This document shows, piece by piece, positions 1-7,432 of a DNA stretch of 37,468 nt. Every line of letters begins with the position of its first letter. The stretch's first letter is position 1. A model generated the notes under the pieces. It searched no databases, was not told the DNA's origin, and saw only the letters and a list, made by a program, of their open reading frames with translations. Made by a program: the position numbers and the translations under genes. Source of the stretch: Lachnospiraceae bacterium (lineage in GTDB: Bacteria > Bacillota > Clostridia > Lachnospirales > Lachnospiraceae); the NCBI GenBank assembly GCA_022792535.1, contig JAAWBG010000001.1, positions 1-37,468 of the forward strand, in the 5' to 3' direction.

Positions 1-140
1 AGGAAAGTTCTCTGGAATATGAGGAAGAATTTGAAGAGAGCTGGCCAGAGGAAGAAGAGGAAATAGATTTAGAAGAGAGCTGGCCAGAGGAAGAAGATCA
101 AGAGGAAAGTTCTCTGGAATATGAGGAAGAATTTGAAGAG
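1..140. repeat. 102-nt tandem repeat coding acidic residues
   Basis: Bases 1-38 recur exactly at 103-140, a 102-nt (34-codon) period that keeps the frame. Inside the unit a 26-nt segment at 33-58 recurs at 72-97, a 39-nt offset. The array continues upstream of the window, so the copy number is unknown. It encodes the Glu-rich region with the ESWPEEE motif. Confidence 0.85.
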
Positions 141-1469
141 TCCCGGCCAAAAGAAGAGGAGACAGCTGTAGAAGAACCTTGGTCCGGGGAAGAAACTCAG
201 AGGCAGGTTTATGAAAATAGAAAGAGAAAAAAGGGAAGAAGAAAAAGATCCAGAAGATATCGGAGACGGAGAGTCTGGATCAACCGGAAAATCTTTGATA
301 TCGCAGTACTTTGCGTTTTTCTGACTGTGTTGTATCTATGGAACAGGCCCAAGGTGGTACGTGAACTGGAAGTGGAGGCGGGAAGCAGCGTGCCAGAGCT
401 TTCGGAATTTTTGCTGAGAGAGTACAAAGACGCCTGTTTTACACAGGAATGGGAAGAAATATTAGATATGAATCAGGTGGCTGACTATGAGATTGGGATT
501 ACCATAGCAGGAGAAGAATACACTTCTCTTTTGCATGTGACAGATACCACAGCTCCCATCGTGGAAGCAAAGAAAGTGCAGGCATATCAGGATCATGTTC
601 TGGAACCTATGGATTTTGTGGAAAAAATAGAAGATGCCACTGAGACAGAGGTAACATTTGCAGAGAGACCAGATTTTACAATTCCGGGAGACCAGAAGGT
701 GGAGCTGCTTGTGACAGATGAGGGAGGAAACGTCACCCAGGTTTCCACAGAAATGGAAATTGTGGTGGATACAGAACCGCCTGTGATCGAAGGTGTAGAG
801 GAACTGACGGTAGCCATTGGCGAGAGCATTTCCTATAAAAAGAATGTGACAGTTTCGGATAATTATGATGAAAATGTTACATTGGAGATAGATAGCAGCC
901 AGGTAGATCTGAATGCCAGAGGAGATTATCCGGTTGTTTACCGGGCAGAAGACGGAGCTGGCAACGTAACAGAGGAAGAAACGGTGGTTCATGTAAAAGC
1001 AGCCAGCGTGGAGACAGCTACAGAAGAGATGGTAAATAAAAAGGCAGACGAGATTCTGCAGAAGATCACAACAGAGGATATGAGCCAATATGAAATTGCC
1101 AAAAAGATTTTTGATTGGGTTCATGGAAATATCGGTTGGTCTGACGGAGTTCCCAAGACAAACTGGATTCAGGGAGCGTATCGGGGACTCTTTGATCAAA
1201 AAGGAGACTGCTATGTGTATGCGTCTGCAGCAAAATGTCTTCTCACAAGAGCAGGAATTGAGAATATGGATATTGGTTTTTCCTCTGCGAGAAGAAGCCA
1301 TTACTGGAATCTGATTGATCTTGGAGAAGGCTGGTACCATTTTGACGCTACCAGGAGAACGGATGGCAGATCTTTCTTTTACTATGAGGATGCAGATATC
1401 AGGGCATATTCTAGTACCCATAACGGAAGTCATGCTTATGATCCTTCCCAATATCCGGATATTCAGTGA
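3..1469 (+). CDS. Membrane-anchored transglutaminase-like protein with Ig-like domains (5' end outside window)
   Basis: The reading frame is open from the first bases to the stop at 1467-1469, so the start lies upstream. A GTG at 327 is internal to this frame. In order it encodes about 80 acidic residues with repeats (ESSLEYEEEFEE, ESWPEEEE), a strongly basic patch rich in Arg/Lys, one membrane helix (FDIAVLCVFLTVLYLW, about 297-344), and two Ig-like domains with the 'GNVT' and 'DTEPPVIEG' signatures of bacterial Ig/HYR-type folds. A transglutaminase core follows, with Cys in KGDCYVYA (codon 1209), His in RSHYWNLI and Asp in WYHFDATR, so the Cys-His-Asp triad is intact. The basic patch next to the helix predicts an acidic cytoplasmic tail and an extracellular enzyme. 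The family includes cross-linkers, proteases and amidases, so the reaction is unknown. No terminator was seen before the racemase gene 82 bases downstream, so it may be co-transcribed with the dlt-like cluster. Confidence 0.8.
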   Translation, partial: ESSLEYEEEFEESWPEEEEEIDLEESWPEEEDQEESSLEYEEEFEESRPKEEETAVEEPWSGEETQRQVYENRKRKKGRRKRSRRYRRRRVWINRKIFDIAVLCVFLTVLYLWNRPKVVRELEVEAGSSVPELSEFLLREYKDACFTQEWEEILDMNQVADYEIGITIAGEEYTSLLHVTDTTAPIVEAKKVQAYQDHVLEPMDFVEKIEDATETEVTFAERPDFTIPGDQKVELLVTDEGGNVTQVSTEMEIVVDTEPPVIEGVEELTVAIGESISYKKNVTVSDNYDENVTLEIDSSQVDLNARGDYPVVYRAEDGAGNVTEEETVVHVKAASVETATEEMVNKKADEILQKITTEDMSQYEIAKKIFDWVHGNIGWSDGVPKTNWIQGAYRGLFDQKGDCYVYASAAKCLLTRAGIENMDIGFSSARRSHYWNLIDLGEGWYHFDATRRTDGRSFFYYEDADIRAYSSTHNGSHAYDPSQYPDIQ

Positions 1470-1551
1470 ACTTTTAGAATATCCAGAAAGCACAACATAC
1501 AAACATAAGATTCAGAAGATTTAAGATATACATAAGAAAGCAGGGAGAACT

Positions 1552-2268
1552 ATGCGTACGTTAGGTGTGATAGGCGGACTTGGACCTATGGCAACGGCTT
1601 TTTTTATGCAGATGGTAATTGAGATGACAGAGGCAGACACAGACCAGGAACATATTGAAATGATCGTGTATCATTGTCCTTCGATTCCAGACCGGACCAG
1701 TTATATTTTAGGAGAAAGTAAAAAAGATCCTGAAAAACCTATATCGGCCATTGGACGGAAACTGGCGGAGGACGGGGCGGAGATCATTGCAATTCCCTGC
1801 GTAACCGCCTGCTGTTTTTATGAAAGGCTGTCTGAAAAGATAGCGGCGCCTGTTATCAATCTCATAGATGAAACCGCACAGTATTTAGAAGATCAAAATA
1901 TTAATACAGCAGGTCTTATGGCCACAGACGGAACGCGAAAGAGCGGGCTGTTTCAGTCAGCGTTGCAGGCAAAAGGAATCCAGGTGGTTCTGCCCAAAGA
2001 GGATACGCAAAGAGACATTATGCATCTTATTTATCAGAATGTGAAAGCGGGGCGGCCCATAGAAATGGAGCGGTTTGAGCGGGCTTCTGAAGAATTGAGG
2101 GAAAAAGGCGCCCAGGTGATTCTTTTGGGCTGTACGGAGCTCTCTATGATACGAAGGGATGAAAAAATCGGGGCGGGGTATTTGGACGTAATGCAGATAC
2201 TGGCGAAATCTGCAGTGGAACAGTGCGGGACTTTGAAAAAGAATTACCAGCAATTGATTACCCAGTAA
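1552..2268 (+). CDS. Aspartate/glutamate-type amino acid racemase
   Basis: A 238-aa protein of the PLP-independent Asp/Glu racemase family. The N-terminus (GVIGGLGPMATAFF) and the 'PSIPDRT' motif near residue 48 are typical of aspartate racemases. The two-base mechanism needs a cysteine pair, seen as C83 (AIPCVTA) and C194 (LLGCTELS), each in the expected context. The first motif is CVTAC rather than the usual C-N-T-A-H, so substrate could differ from L/D-Asp. A GGGAGAA ribosome site precedes the ATG. It sits 84 bases before an adenylation gene with no terminator seen between, which suggests it supplies the D-amino acid that enzyme activates. Asp, Glu or another acidic amino acid are all possible. 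Confidence 0.85.
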   Translation: MRTLGVIGGLGPMATAFFMQMVIEMTEADTDQEHIEMIVYHCPSIPDRTSYILGESKKDPEKPISAIGRKLAEDGAEIIAIPCVTACCFYERLSEKIAAPVINLIDETAQYLEDQNINTAGLMATDGTRKSGLFQSALQAKGIQVVLPKEDTQRDIMHLIYQNVKAGRPIEMERFERASEELREKGAQVILLGCTELSMIRRDEKIGAGYLDVMQILAKSAVEQCGTLKKNYQQLITQ

Positions 2269-2352
2269 AGCATGTTATCTAAAACATAGAGTTGGCCCCA
2301 ATTTACATCTGTCGAAATCAGATCAAAACAGAGGAGAAAGAAGGAAACAAGA

Positions 2353-3879
2353 ATGGAAAATCATGTGTTGTCCTATCTGGATGAGATTGTAAAAAAGGTT
2401 CCTCAGAAAATAGCATATGCCAATGAAAAAAAGGGATACACGTTTCAGCAGGTGTATGAACAGAGCAGATCTATTGGAACCTTTTTGTATAGAAAAGGAT
2501 TGTATCAGAAACCTATCGTGGTCTTTATGGAGAAAGACCCTGCAACGATTATTGCCTTTTTGGGAGTGATTGCCGCCGGATGCTTTTATGTTCCCATTGA
2601 TGATGAAATGCCCCAGAGCAGGATTGACCTGATTCTTGAAAACTGCAGGCCGGACCTGATGATCTGTGACAGAGAGACCATAGAAAAGGCCAAGAACTTT
2701 CGGTTTCAGGGAACGCTTTGTCTCTATGATGAGATGGCGGCCGCTGCGGAAGATGCAAGAGCTCTTAGTGAGATACGAAAGAAGGCTCTGGACATAGATC
2801 CGATTTACGTTGTATTTACCTCTGGTTCCACAGGGGTGCCCAAAGGCGTGGCAGCCTGTCACCGCTCTGTGATAGATTACGTAGAGCAGCTTTCTGAGGT
2901 AATGGGATTTCATGAGGGTACGGTCTTTGCCAACCAGACGCCCTTATATTTTGACGCCTGTCTGAAAGAAATCTATCCTACGCTGAAATTCGGCGCCACG
3001 ACGTATCTTGTACCAAAAAAACTGTTTATGTTTCCCATTGAATTGGTGAAATTTTTAAATGAGTATAAAATTAACACCATATGCTGGGTAGTTTCGGCAT
3101 TGACCATGATCTCAGCCTTTGGAACTTTTCAAATGGTAAAACCGGAATATCTGGAAACAATTGCTTTTGGCAGCGAGGTGTTTCCTGTTAAACAATTCCG
3201 TTTATGGAAGGAAGCGCTGCCAGAGGCGTCTTTTACCAATCTTTACGGTCCCACAGAAGGGACAGGAATGTGCTGTTATTATCACGTGCAGCGGGAACTG
3301 AAGGACAACGAGCCGATTCCCATTGGAAAGCCCTTTCAAAATACGGAGATTCTTCTGCTGGATGAAAAAGATCAGTTGGCAGAGGAAGGAGAAATCTGTA
3401 TCAGGGGAACTTCTGTGACGCTGGGATATTTTAATAATTTCCAGAAGACGTCAGAGGTGTTTGTACAAAATCCTCTGAACAGAGCTTATCCGGAAATCAT
3501 TTACAGAACGGGAGATATTGGAAAATACAATGATCAGGGGGAATTGATTTTTGTGTCCCGAAAAGACCACCAGATCAAACATATGGGCCATCGGATTGAA
3601 CTGGGAGAGATCGAGGCCAATGTGAGCATGATCAAAGGGATCAAAGTGTGCGGCTGCGCCTATGAAGAAGAAAAGGGGAAGATCCTTTTGTATTATGCAG
3701 GGGATCTTTTGGCAAATGAATTGGTGGCAAAACTAAAGGAGATGCTTCCGCGTTATATGATACCAAATTATGTGGAGCAGTTAGAAAAAATGCCATTCAC
3801 CGCGAATGGAAAAATTGATCGCGTTTTCTTAAAAAATAAATACAAAGGAGAGAAAAAATATGGAAGAGATCAGAAGTAA
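2353..3879 (+). CDS. Stand-alone amino acid adenylation enzyme (DltA-like)
   Basis: A 508-aa ANL-superfamily adenylation protein, the usual length of DltA. Core motifs are present: A3 at 155-166 (FTSGSTGVPKGV), A5 at 296-302 (NLYGPTE), A7 (YRTGDIG), A8 (RKDHQIKHMGHRIELGEIE) and A10 (NGKIDR, K487). D201 in YFDACLKEIYP is the Asp that holds the substrate amino group in amino-acid-activating members. A hand alignment gives pocket residues D201, A202, K205, W245, I270, F272, L297, G305, M306, K487. DltA has a Cys where this protein has F272, so D-Ala is not assured. There is no condensation or carrier domain; a separate carrier gene overlaps its end by 20 bases, which implies translational coupling. 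Likely role: ATP-dependent loading of an amino acid onto that carrier. Confidence 0.85.
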   Translation: MENHVLSYLDEIVKKVPQKIAYANEKKGYTFQQVYEQSRSIGTFLYRKGLYQKPIVVFMEKDPATIIAFLGVIAAGCFYVPIDDEMPQSRIDLILENCRPDLMICDRETIEKAKNFRFQGTLCLYDEMAAAAEDARALSEIRKKALDIDPIYVVFTSGSTGVPKGVAACHRSVIDYVEQLSEVMGFHEGTVFANQTPLYFDACLKEIYPTLKFGATTYLVPKKLFMFPIELVKFLNEYKINTICWVVSALTMISAFGTFQMVKPEYLETIAFGSEVFPVKQFRLWKEALPEASFTNLYGPTEGTGMCCYYHVQRELKDNEPIPIGKPFQNTEILLLDEKDQLAEEGEICIRGTSVTLGYFNNFQKTSEVFVQNPLNRAYPEIIYRTGDIGKYNDQGELIFVSRKDHQIKHMGHRIELGEIEANVSMIKGIKVCGCAYEEEKGKILLYYAGDLLANELVAKLKEMLPRYMIPNYVEQLEKMPFTANGKIDRVFLKNKYKGEKKYGRDQK

Positions 3880-4102
3880 ATTATTAGAAATTCTTATAAG
3901 CCTGCATCCAGACGAGGACTTTGAGAACAATCATAAACTGGTGGACGGAAAGGTTCTGGATTCTTTTGATATTGTTACCTTGATCGCAGAGATCAATGAT
4001 GAATTTGAAGTAGCAGTGTCAGCAGATAAGATTATTCCAGAAAATTTTAACTCGGTGAACGCTTTGTGCGAGATGATTGCGGAGCTTATGGAAGAAGAGT
4101 AG
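3860..4102 (+). CDS. Acyl/aminoacyl carrier protein (DltC-like)
   Basis: An 80-aa acidic four-helix carrier protein. S35 in VLDSFDIV is the expected 4'-phosphopantetheine attachment site (D-S motif), as in DltC and other carriers. The start ATG at 3860 lies inside the adenylation gene and is preceded by AAAGGAGAG, so the pair are translationally coupled and almost certainly partners. Likely role: carry the activated amino acid as a thioester to the membrane acyltransferase encoded downstream. It is not placed among fatty-acid synthesis genes, so an AcpP role is less likely. Confidence 0.88.
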   Translation: MEEIRSKLLEILISLHPDEDFENNHKLVDGKVLDSFDIVTLIAEINDEFEVAVSADKIIPENFNSVNALCEMIAELMEEE

Positions 4103-4119
4103 AAGGGACAAAAGAGACG

Positions 4120-4704
4120 ATGAAAAAGAAATTAGCAGGAATGATAACGGTAGGAATGCTGTGTATCTGCATGGCGGCAGGATGCACAGGAAATTCAGCA
4201 GGCGACAGGCCGGCCGGCGGGAAGGCAGAGACTGAGAAAAAGGAAGATAAAACCGCAGAAACAGAAGACAAAGAAGAGACAGAAGATAGCGAGAAAAAAA
4301 CCGGCGGATATCTTTTTAAGAGCGGCCAGATAGAGATTGCAGTGGATCAGAATATGGCTGAGATTGCAGACCAATTGGGAGAGCCAGACAGCTATTACGA
4401 GGAGCCAAGCTGCGCCGCACAGGGAATTGCCAAAATCTATACGTATCCTGGATTTGAGATAGAGACTTACCCGGATGGGGACAAGGATTTGATTGCCTGC
4501 GTAGTCTTAAAAGATGACAGCGTAGCCACGCCGGAAGGGGTAGATTTATCCATGACAAAAGAGGACATTCTGAAAATTTATGGTTCTGAATATGAAGAGT
4601 CCGGGAAAGGCATGGTATATGAAAAGGATGGCACAAAACTTTGTTTTATTATGGAGGGGGATGACATTGCATCAATTGAATATAACTCTCCTGTCTTAAA
4701 TTAA
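4120..4704 (+). CDS. Lipoprotein with two BLIP/SmpA-like half-domains
   Basis: A 194-aa lipoprotein. ATG 4120 is chosen because it gives a clean signal peptide: MKKKLAG, a hydrophobic core, then the lipobox AAGC followed by TGNS. The in-frame ATG at 4066 lies inside the carrier gene and would add a hydrophilic leader. After the lipidated Cys comes a charged Glu/Lys/Thr linker, then two related halves resembling the small beta-rich BLIP/SmpA-type fold (motif 'EIADQLGEPDSYYEEPS', then 'TKEDILKIYGSEYEES'). The function is unknown. Its position between carrier and MBOAT genes suggests a surface-exposed accessory of the same pathway, perhaps a chaperone or acceptor-binding subunit. This is inference from context. 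Confidence 0.75.
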   Translation: MKKKLAGMITVGMLCICMAAGCTGNSAGDRPAGGKAETEKKEDKTAETEDKEETEDSEKKTGGYLFKSGQIEIAVDQNMAEIADQLGEPDSYYEEPSCAAQGIAKIYTYPGFEIETYPDGDKDLIACVVLKDDSVATPEGVDLSMTKEDILKIYGSEYEESGKGMVYEKDGTKLCFIMEGDDIASIEYNSPVLN

Positions 4705-4716
4705 GGAGCTTTTCAA

Positions 4717-6306
4717 ATGTTTTTTACATCCTATGATTTTTTGATCTTTCTTCTGGTATTGTTTTTTCTGTATTATTGGATTCCCGGAACATATCAATGG
4801 CGTCTTCTGCTGGCGGCTAGTTACTTCTTCTATTTTGCGGCAGGGCCAGAGTATCTTGTCTACATTCTGACCACAACCGTTACGACTTATGCTGCTGCCC
4901 GCCAAATTCAAAACAATGCAGACAGGCAGAAACAATATATCAAAGAGCAGAAAGAACTGTCTAGGGAGGAAAAAAAGGAATATAAGAACAAGCAGAAAAA
5001 GATCCGTTTTCGATGGCTGATGGCCTGCGTGTTTCTCAATATCGGGATTTTAGCAGTGGTGAAGTATGCCAATTTTGCCATTGCAAATGTAAATGGCCTG
5101 TTGGAAACCTTAGGCGGAGACAGCCAGATTTCTTATTTAACGCTGGCAGTTCCCCTGGGAATTTCTTTTTACACCTTTCAGGCGGTGGGATATCTGATTG
5201 ACGTTTACCGGGGATCCTATCCTGCAGAGAAAAATCCATTTAAGTTTGCGCTGTTTGTATCCTTTTTCCCACAGTTGATTCAGGGGCCTATCAGCCGTTT
5301 TGGAGATCTTTCCCAAACACTCTATCAGGAACATTCCTTTGACAGCAAGGTACTGTGCTGCGGACTGCAGCGCATGCTTTGGGGCTATTTTAAGAAGATG
5401 GTAATTGCAGACCGGATTCTGACAGGGGTAAATACCATTATTCAGGATACCGGGACCTATTCAGGGGCCTACATATTTGTGGGAATGATTTTCTATACCC
5501 TGGAATTATATGCAGATTTTACCGGCGGGATAGATATCACCATAGGAATTGCAGAAGCTATGGGGATCCGGGTACAAGAGAACTTTATCCGTCCTTATTT
5601 TTCCAAATCTCTGAAAGAGTACTGGAGAAGATGGCATATTTCCATGTGCAATTGGTTTCGGGACTACATTTTTTATCCCGTTTCCATTTCAAAGAGGATG
5701 CAGAAAATCTCAGGATTTTCCCGCAGACATTTTGGGGAGAAAGTCGGGAAGCGGATTCCCGTATATCTGTCTTCCTTTTTGGTATGGGCCGCAACAGGAG
5801 TCTGGCATGGAGCAAACTGGAACTTTATTGTCTGGGGACTGTGTAACTGGGCTGTTTTAATGCTGTCGGAGGAATTGGAACCAGTCTATGAAAAATTTCA
5901 CAAAAGGTTTTCCCTGGGAGAAAAAAGAGGATATCAGATTTTTCAGATGGGGCGGACCTTTTTGCTGGTATGCGTCCTAAATCTGTTTGACTGTTACAGC
6001 TCTCTTGAGGACACCTTTTGGATGATCTGCTCTATGTTTACCAAAGGAAACTGGCAGATTTTATGGGATGGATCTCTGCTGGCATTGGGACTGACCAGGC
6101 TGGATTATCTGATTCTGGCCCTGGGTGTGATTCTGATGATTCTGGTAAGTCTCTGGCAGAGAAAAGGAAAGGTAAGAGAAAGGATTGCAGAGAAAGGCTA
6201 TCCTCTCAGGTTTTGCGTCTGGTATGGATTGTTTTTGCTGGTACTTTTGCTGGGAGCTTATGGAATTGGATATGATTCCAGCCAGTTTATCTATAATCAG
6301 TTTTAA
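4717..6306 (+). CDS. MBOAT-family membrane O-acyltransferase (DltB-like)
   Basis: A 529-aa polytopic membrane protein with many hydrophobic segments, starting 12 bases after the lipoprotein stop with AAGGAGC as ribosome site. Family signatures are clear: 'VPLGISFYTFQAVGYLIDVYRG', 'FFPQLIQGPISR', 'EYWRRWHISMCNWFRDY' (H307) and 'GVWHGANWNFIVWG' (H364, the catalytic His of the family). MBOAT proteins beside a carrier protein (DltB) take the acyl group from the carrier thioester and move it across the membrane. Alginate acetylation proteins (AlgI) share the fold, but those clusters lack an adenylation enzyme and carrier. Here a D-amino acid is the most likely group transferred. The C-terminal third adds several predicted helices and a basic loop. 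Confidence 0.88.
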   Translation: MFFTSYDFLIFLLVLFFLYYWIPGTYQWRLLLAASYFFYFAAGPEYLVYILTTTVTTYAAARQIQNNADRQKQYIKEQKELSREEKKEYKNKQKKIRFRWLMACVFLNIGILAVVKYANFAIANVNGLLETLGGDSQISYLTLAVPLGISFYTFQAVGYLIDVYRGSYPAEKNPFKFALFVSFFPQLIQGPISRFGDLSQTLYQEHSFDSKVLCCGLQRMLWGYFKKMVIADRILTGVNTIIQDTGTYSGAYIFVGMIFYTLELYADFTGGIDITIGIAEAMGIRVQENFIRPYFSKSLKEYWRRWHISMCNWFRDYIFYPVSISKRMQKISGFSRRHFGEKVGKRIPVYLSSFLVWAATGVWHGANWNFIVWGLCNWAVLMLSEELEPVYEKFHKRFSLGEKRGYQIFQMGRTFLLVCVLNLFDCYSSLEDTFWMICSMFTKGNWQILWDGSLLALGLTRLDYLILALGVILMILVSLWQRKGKVRERIAEKGYPLRFCVWYGLFLLVLLLGAYGIGYDSSQFIYNQF

Positions 6307-6327
6307 ACAGGAGCAGAAGAAGGATTT

Positions 6328-7431
6328 ATGATGAGACAAGAAAAAAACGGAAAAAGGCGCACAAAAAGATATCAGAGAGAAAGGGACAGGAAGAGAAAAC
6401 AGATCAGACTGGCGGTATCGGCAGGGATCATAGTGGTCAGCTTGTTTCTCCTGGAAAAACTGCTGGTTCCCAAATATGTGGACGGCGTGGTGGAGGGAGC
6501 TTTTGTGCAGGAATACTATGATCAGGAAAAAGACTTTGATGTGATTTTTGTGGGAGACTGCGAAGTCTACGAAAATTTTTCTCCCATTACTCTCTGGGAA
6601 AACTATGGAATCAACAGCTATATCCGGGGAAGCGCAGAGCAGTATATTTGGCAGTCCTATTATATGCTGGAGGATACCCTGCGCTATGAGACGCCGGATG
6701 TGGTGATCTTTAATGTACAATCCATGCAGTTTGACACCTCTCAGAGCGAAGCTTATAACCGCATGACATTGGAAGGAATGCGGTGGTCTCCTTCTAAGAT
6801 AAAGGCAATTATGGCCTCCATGAAACCGGAAGAAAAATTTTTGGATTATGTCTTTCCTATTTTGCGCTACCATACCAGATGGAGCCAATTGACCAAAGAA
6901 GATGTGGAATATATGTTTCGGAAAAAGCAGGTTTCCCACAATGGATACTACATGCGCGTAGATGTGAAACCAGCAGAAAATGTGCCGGAAGGCAGAGTGC
7001 TGAAAGATTACAGTTTTGGGGAAAACGCCTGGAAGTATCTGGATATGATGCGCAGAATCTGTGAAGAAAAAGGAATACAGCTTATCTTGATCAAAGCCCC
7101 CAGTCTCTATCCCTATTGGTATGAGGAGTGGGAAGAACAGATTGTAGATTATGCAGACCAGTATGATCTGGACTATATCAATTTCTTAACGCTGGTGGAT
7201 GAGATCGGAATTGATTACAGCAGGGATACTTATGATGCCGGACTTCATATGAATCTTTCCGGAGCAGAAAAACTTTCAGATTATCTGGGACAGTATCTGA
7301 TAGAACAATCGGGACTTTCAGACAGAAGAAAAGAGAAGGAGCTGTGCAAGATCTGGGAAGAAAAAACAGCCAGTTATGAAAAGGAAAAACAAGACCAGTA
7401 TCAATATTACGGGATGGAAGAGGAGAATTAA
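6328..7431 (+). CDS. Membrane-anchored SGNH-like protein (DltD position), Cys in place of Ser
   Basis: A 367-aa protein with a very basic N-terminus, one membrane helix (about residues 27-44), then a soluble extracellular domain. Block I of the SGNH/GDSL fold reads FVGDCEVYE, so the residue that is normally the Ser nucleophile is C78. The C-terminal Asp-His block reads YDAGLHMNLSG with D303 and H307 spaced as in the family. DltD and AlgJ/AlgX occupy this position next to MBOAT genes and complete transfer to the polymer. Role inferred: final transfer of the activated group onto a surface acceptor, or acyl exchange, by a Cys nucleophile. The stop is one base before the next start, so the genes are tightly coupled. 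It could instead be a non-catalytic scaffold. Confidence 0.72.
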   Translation: MMRQEKNGKRRTKRYQRERDRKRKQIRLAVSAGIIVVSLFLLEKLLVPKYVDGVVEGAFVQEYYDQEKDFDVIFVGDCEVYENFSPITLWENYGINSYIRGSAEQYIWQSYYMLEDTLRYETPDVVIFNVQSMQFDTSQSEAYNRMTLEGMRWSPSKIKAIMASMKPEEKFLDYVFPILRYHTRWSQLTKEDVEYMFRKKQVSHNGYYMRVDVKPAENVPEGRVLKDYSFGENAWKYLDMMRRICEEKGIQLILIKAPSLYPYWYEEWEEQIVDYADQYDLDYINFLTLVDEIGIDYSRDTYDAGLHMNLSGAEKLSDYLGQYLIEQSGLSDRRKEKELCKIWEEKTASYEKEKQDQYQYYGMEEEN

Positions 7432-7432
7432 A

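Noticed and set aside
1..140. Repeats considered as a CRISPR array
   Set aside because: The units are in-frame coding repeats without unique spacers of constant length.
462..1502. Long open frame (346 codons) on the - strand
   Set aside because: It lies fully opposite the transglutaminase-like gene, has no recognisable domain and a Cys/His/Ile-rich composition typical of an antisense shadow.
4066..4119. Upstream in-frame start for the lipoprotein
   Set aside because: It would overlap the carrier gene and put 18 polar residues before the signal peptide; ATG 4120 gives a proper lipoprotein signal.
6061..6939. Open frame of 292 codons on the - strand
   Set aside because: It is antisense to the well-supported MBOAT and SGNH-like genes and has no family resemblance.
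7376..7432. Upstream in-frame start for the asparagine-synthetase-like gene
   Set aside because: It would bury the Cys that must be at position 2 for the glutaminase reaction.
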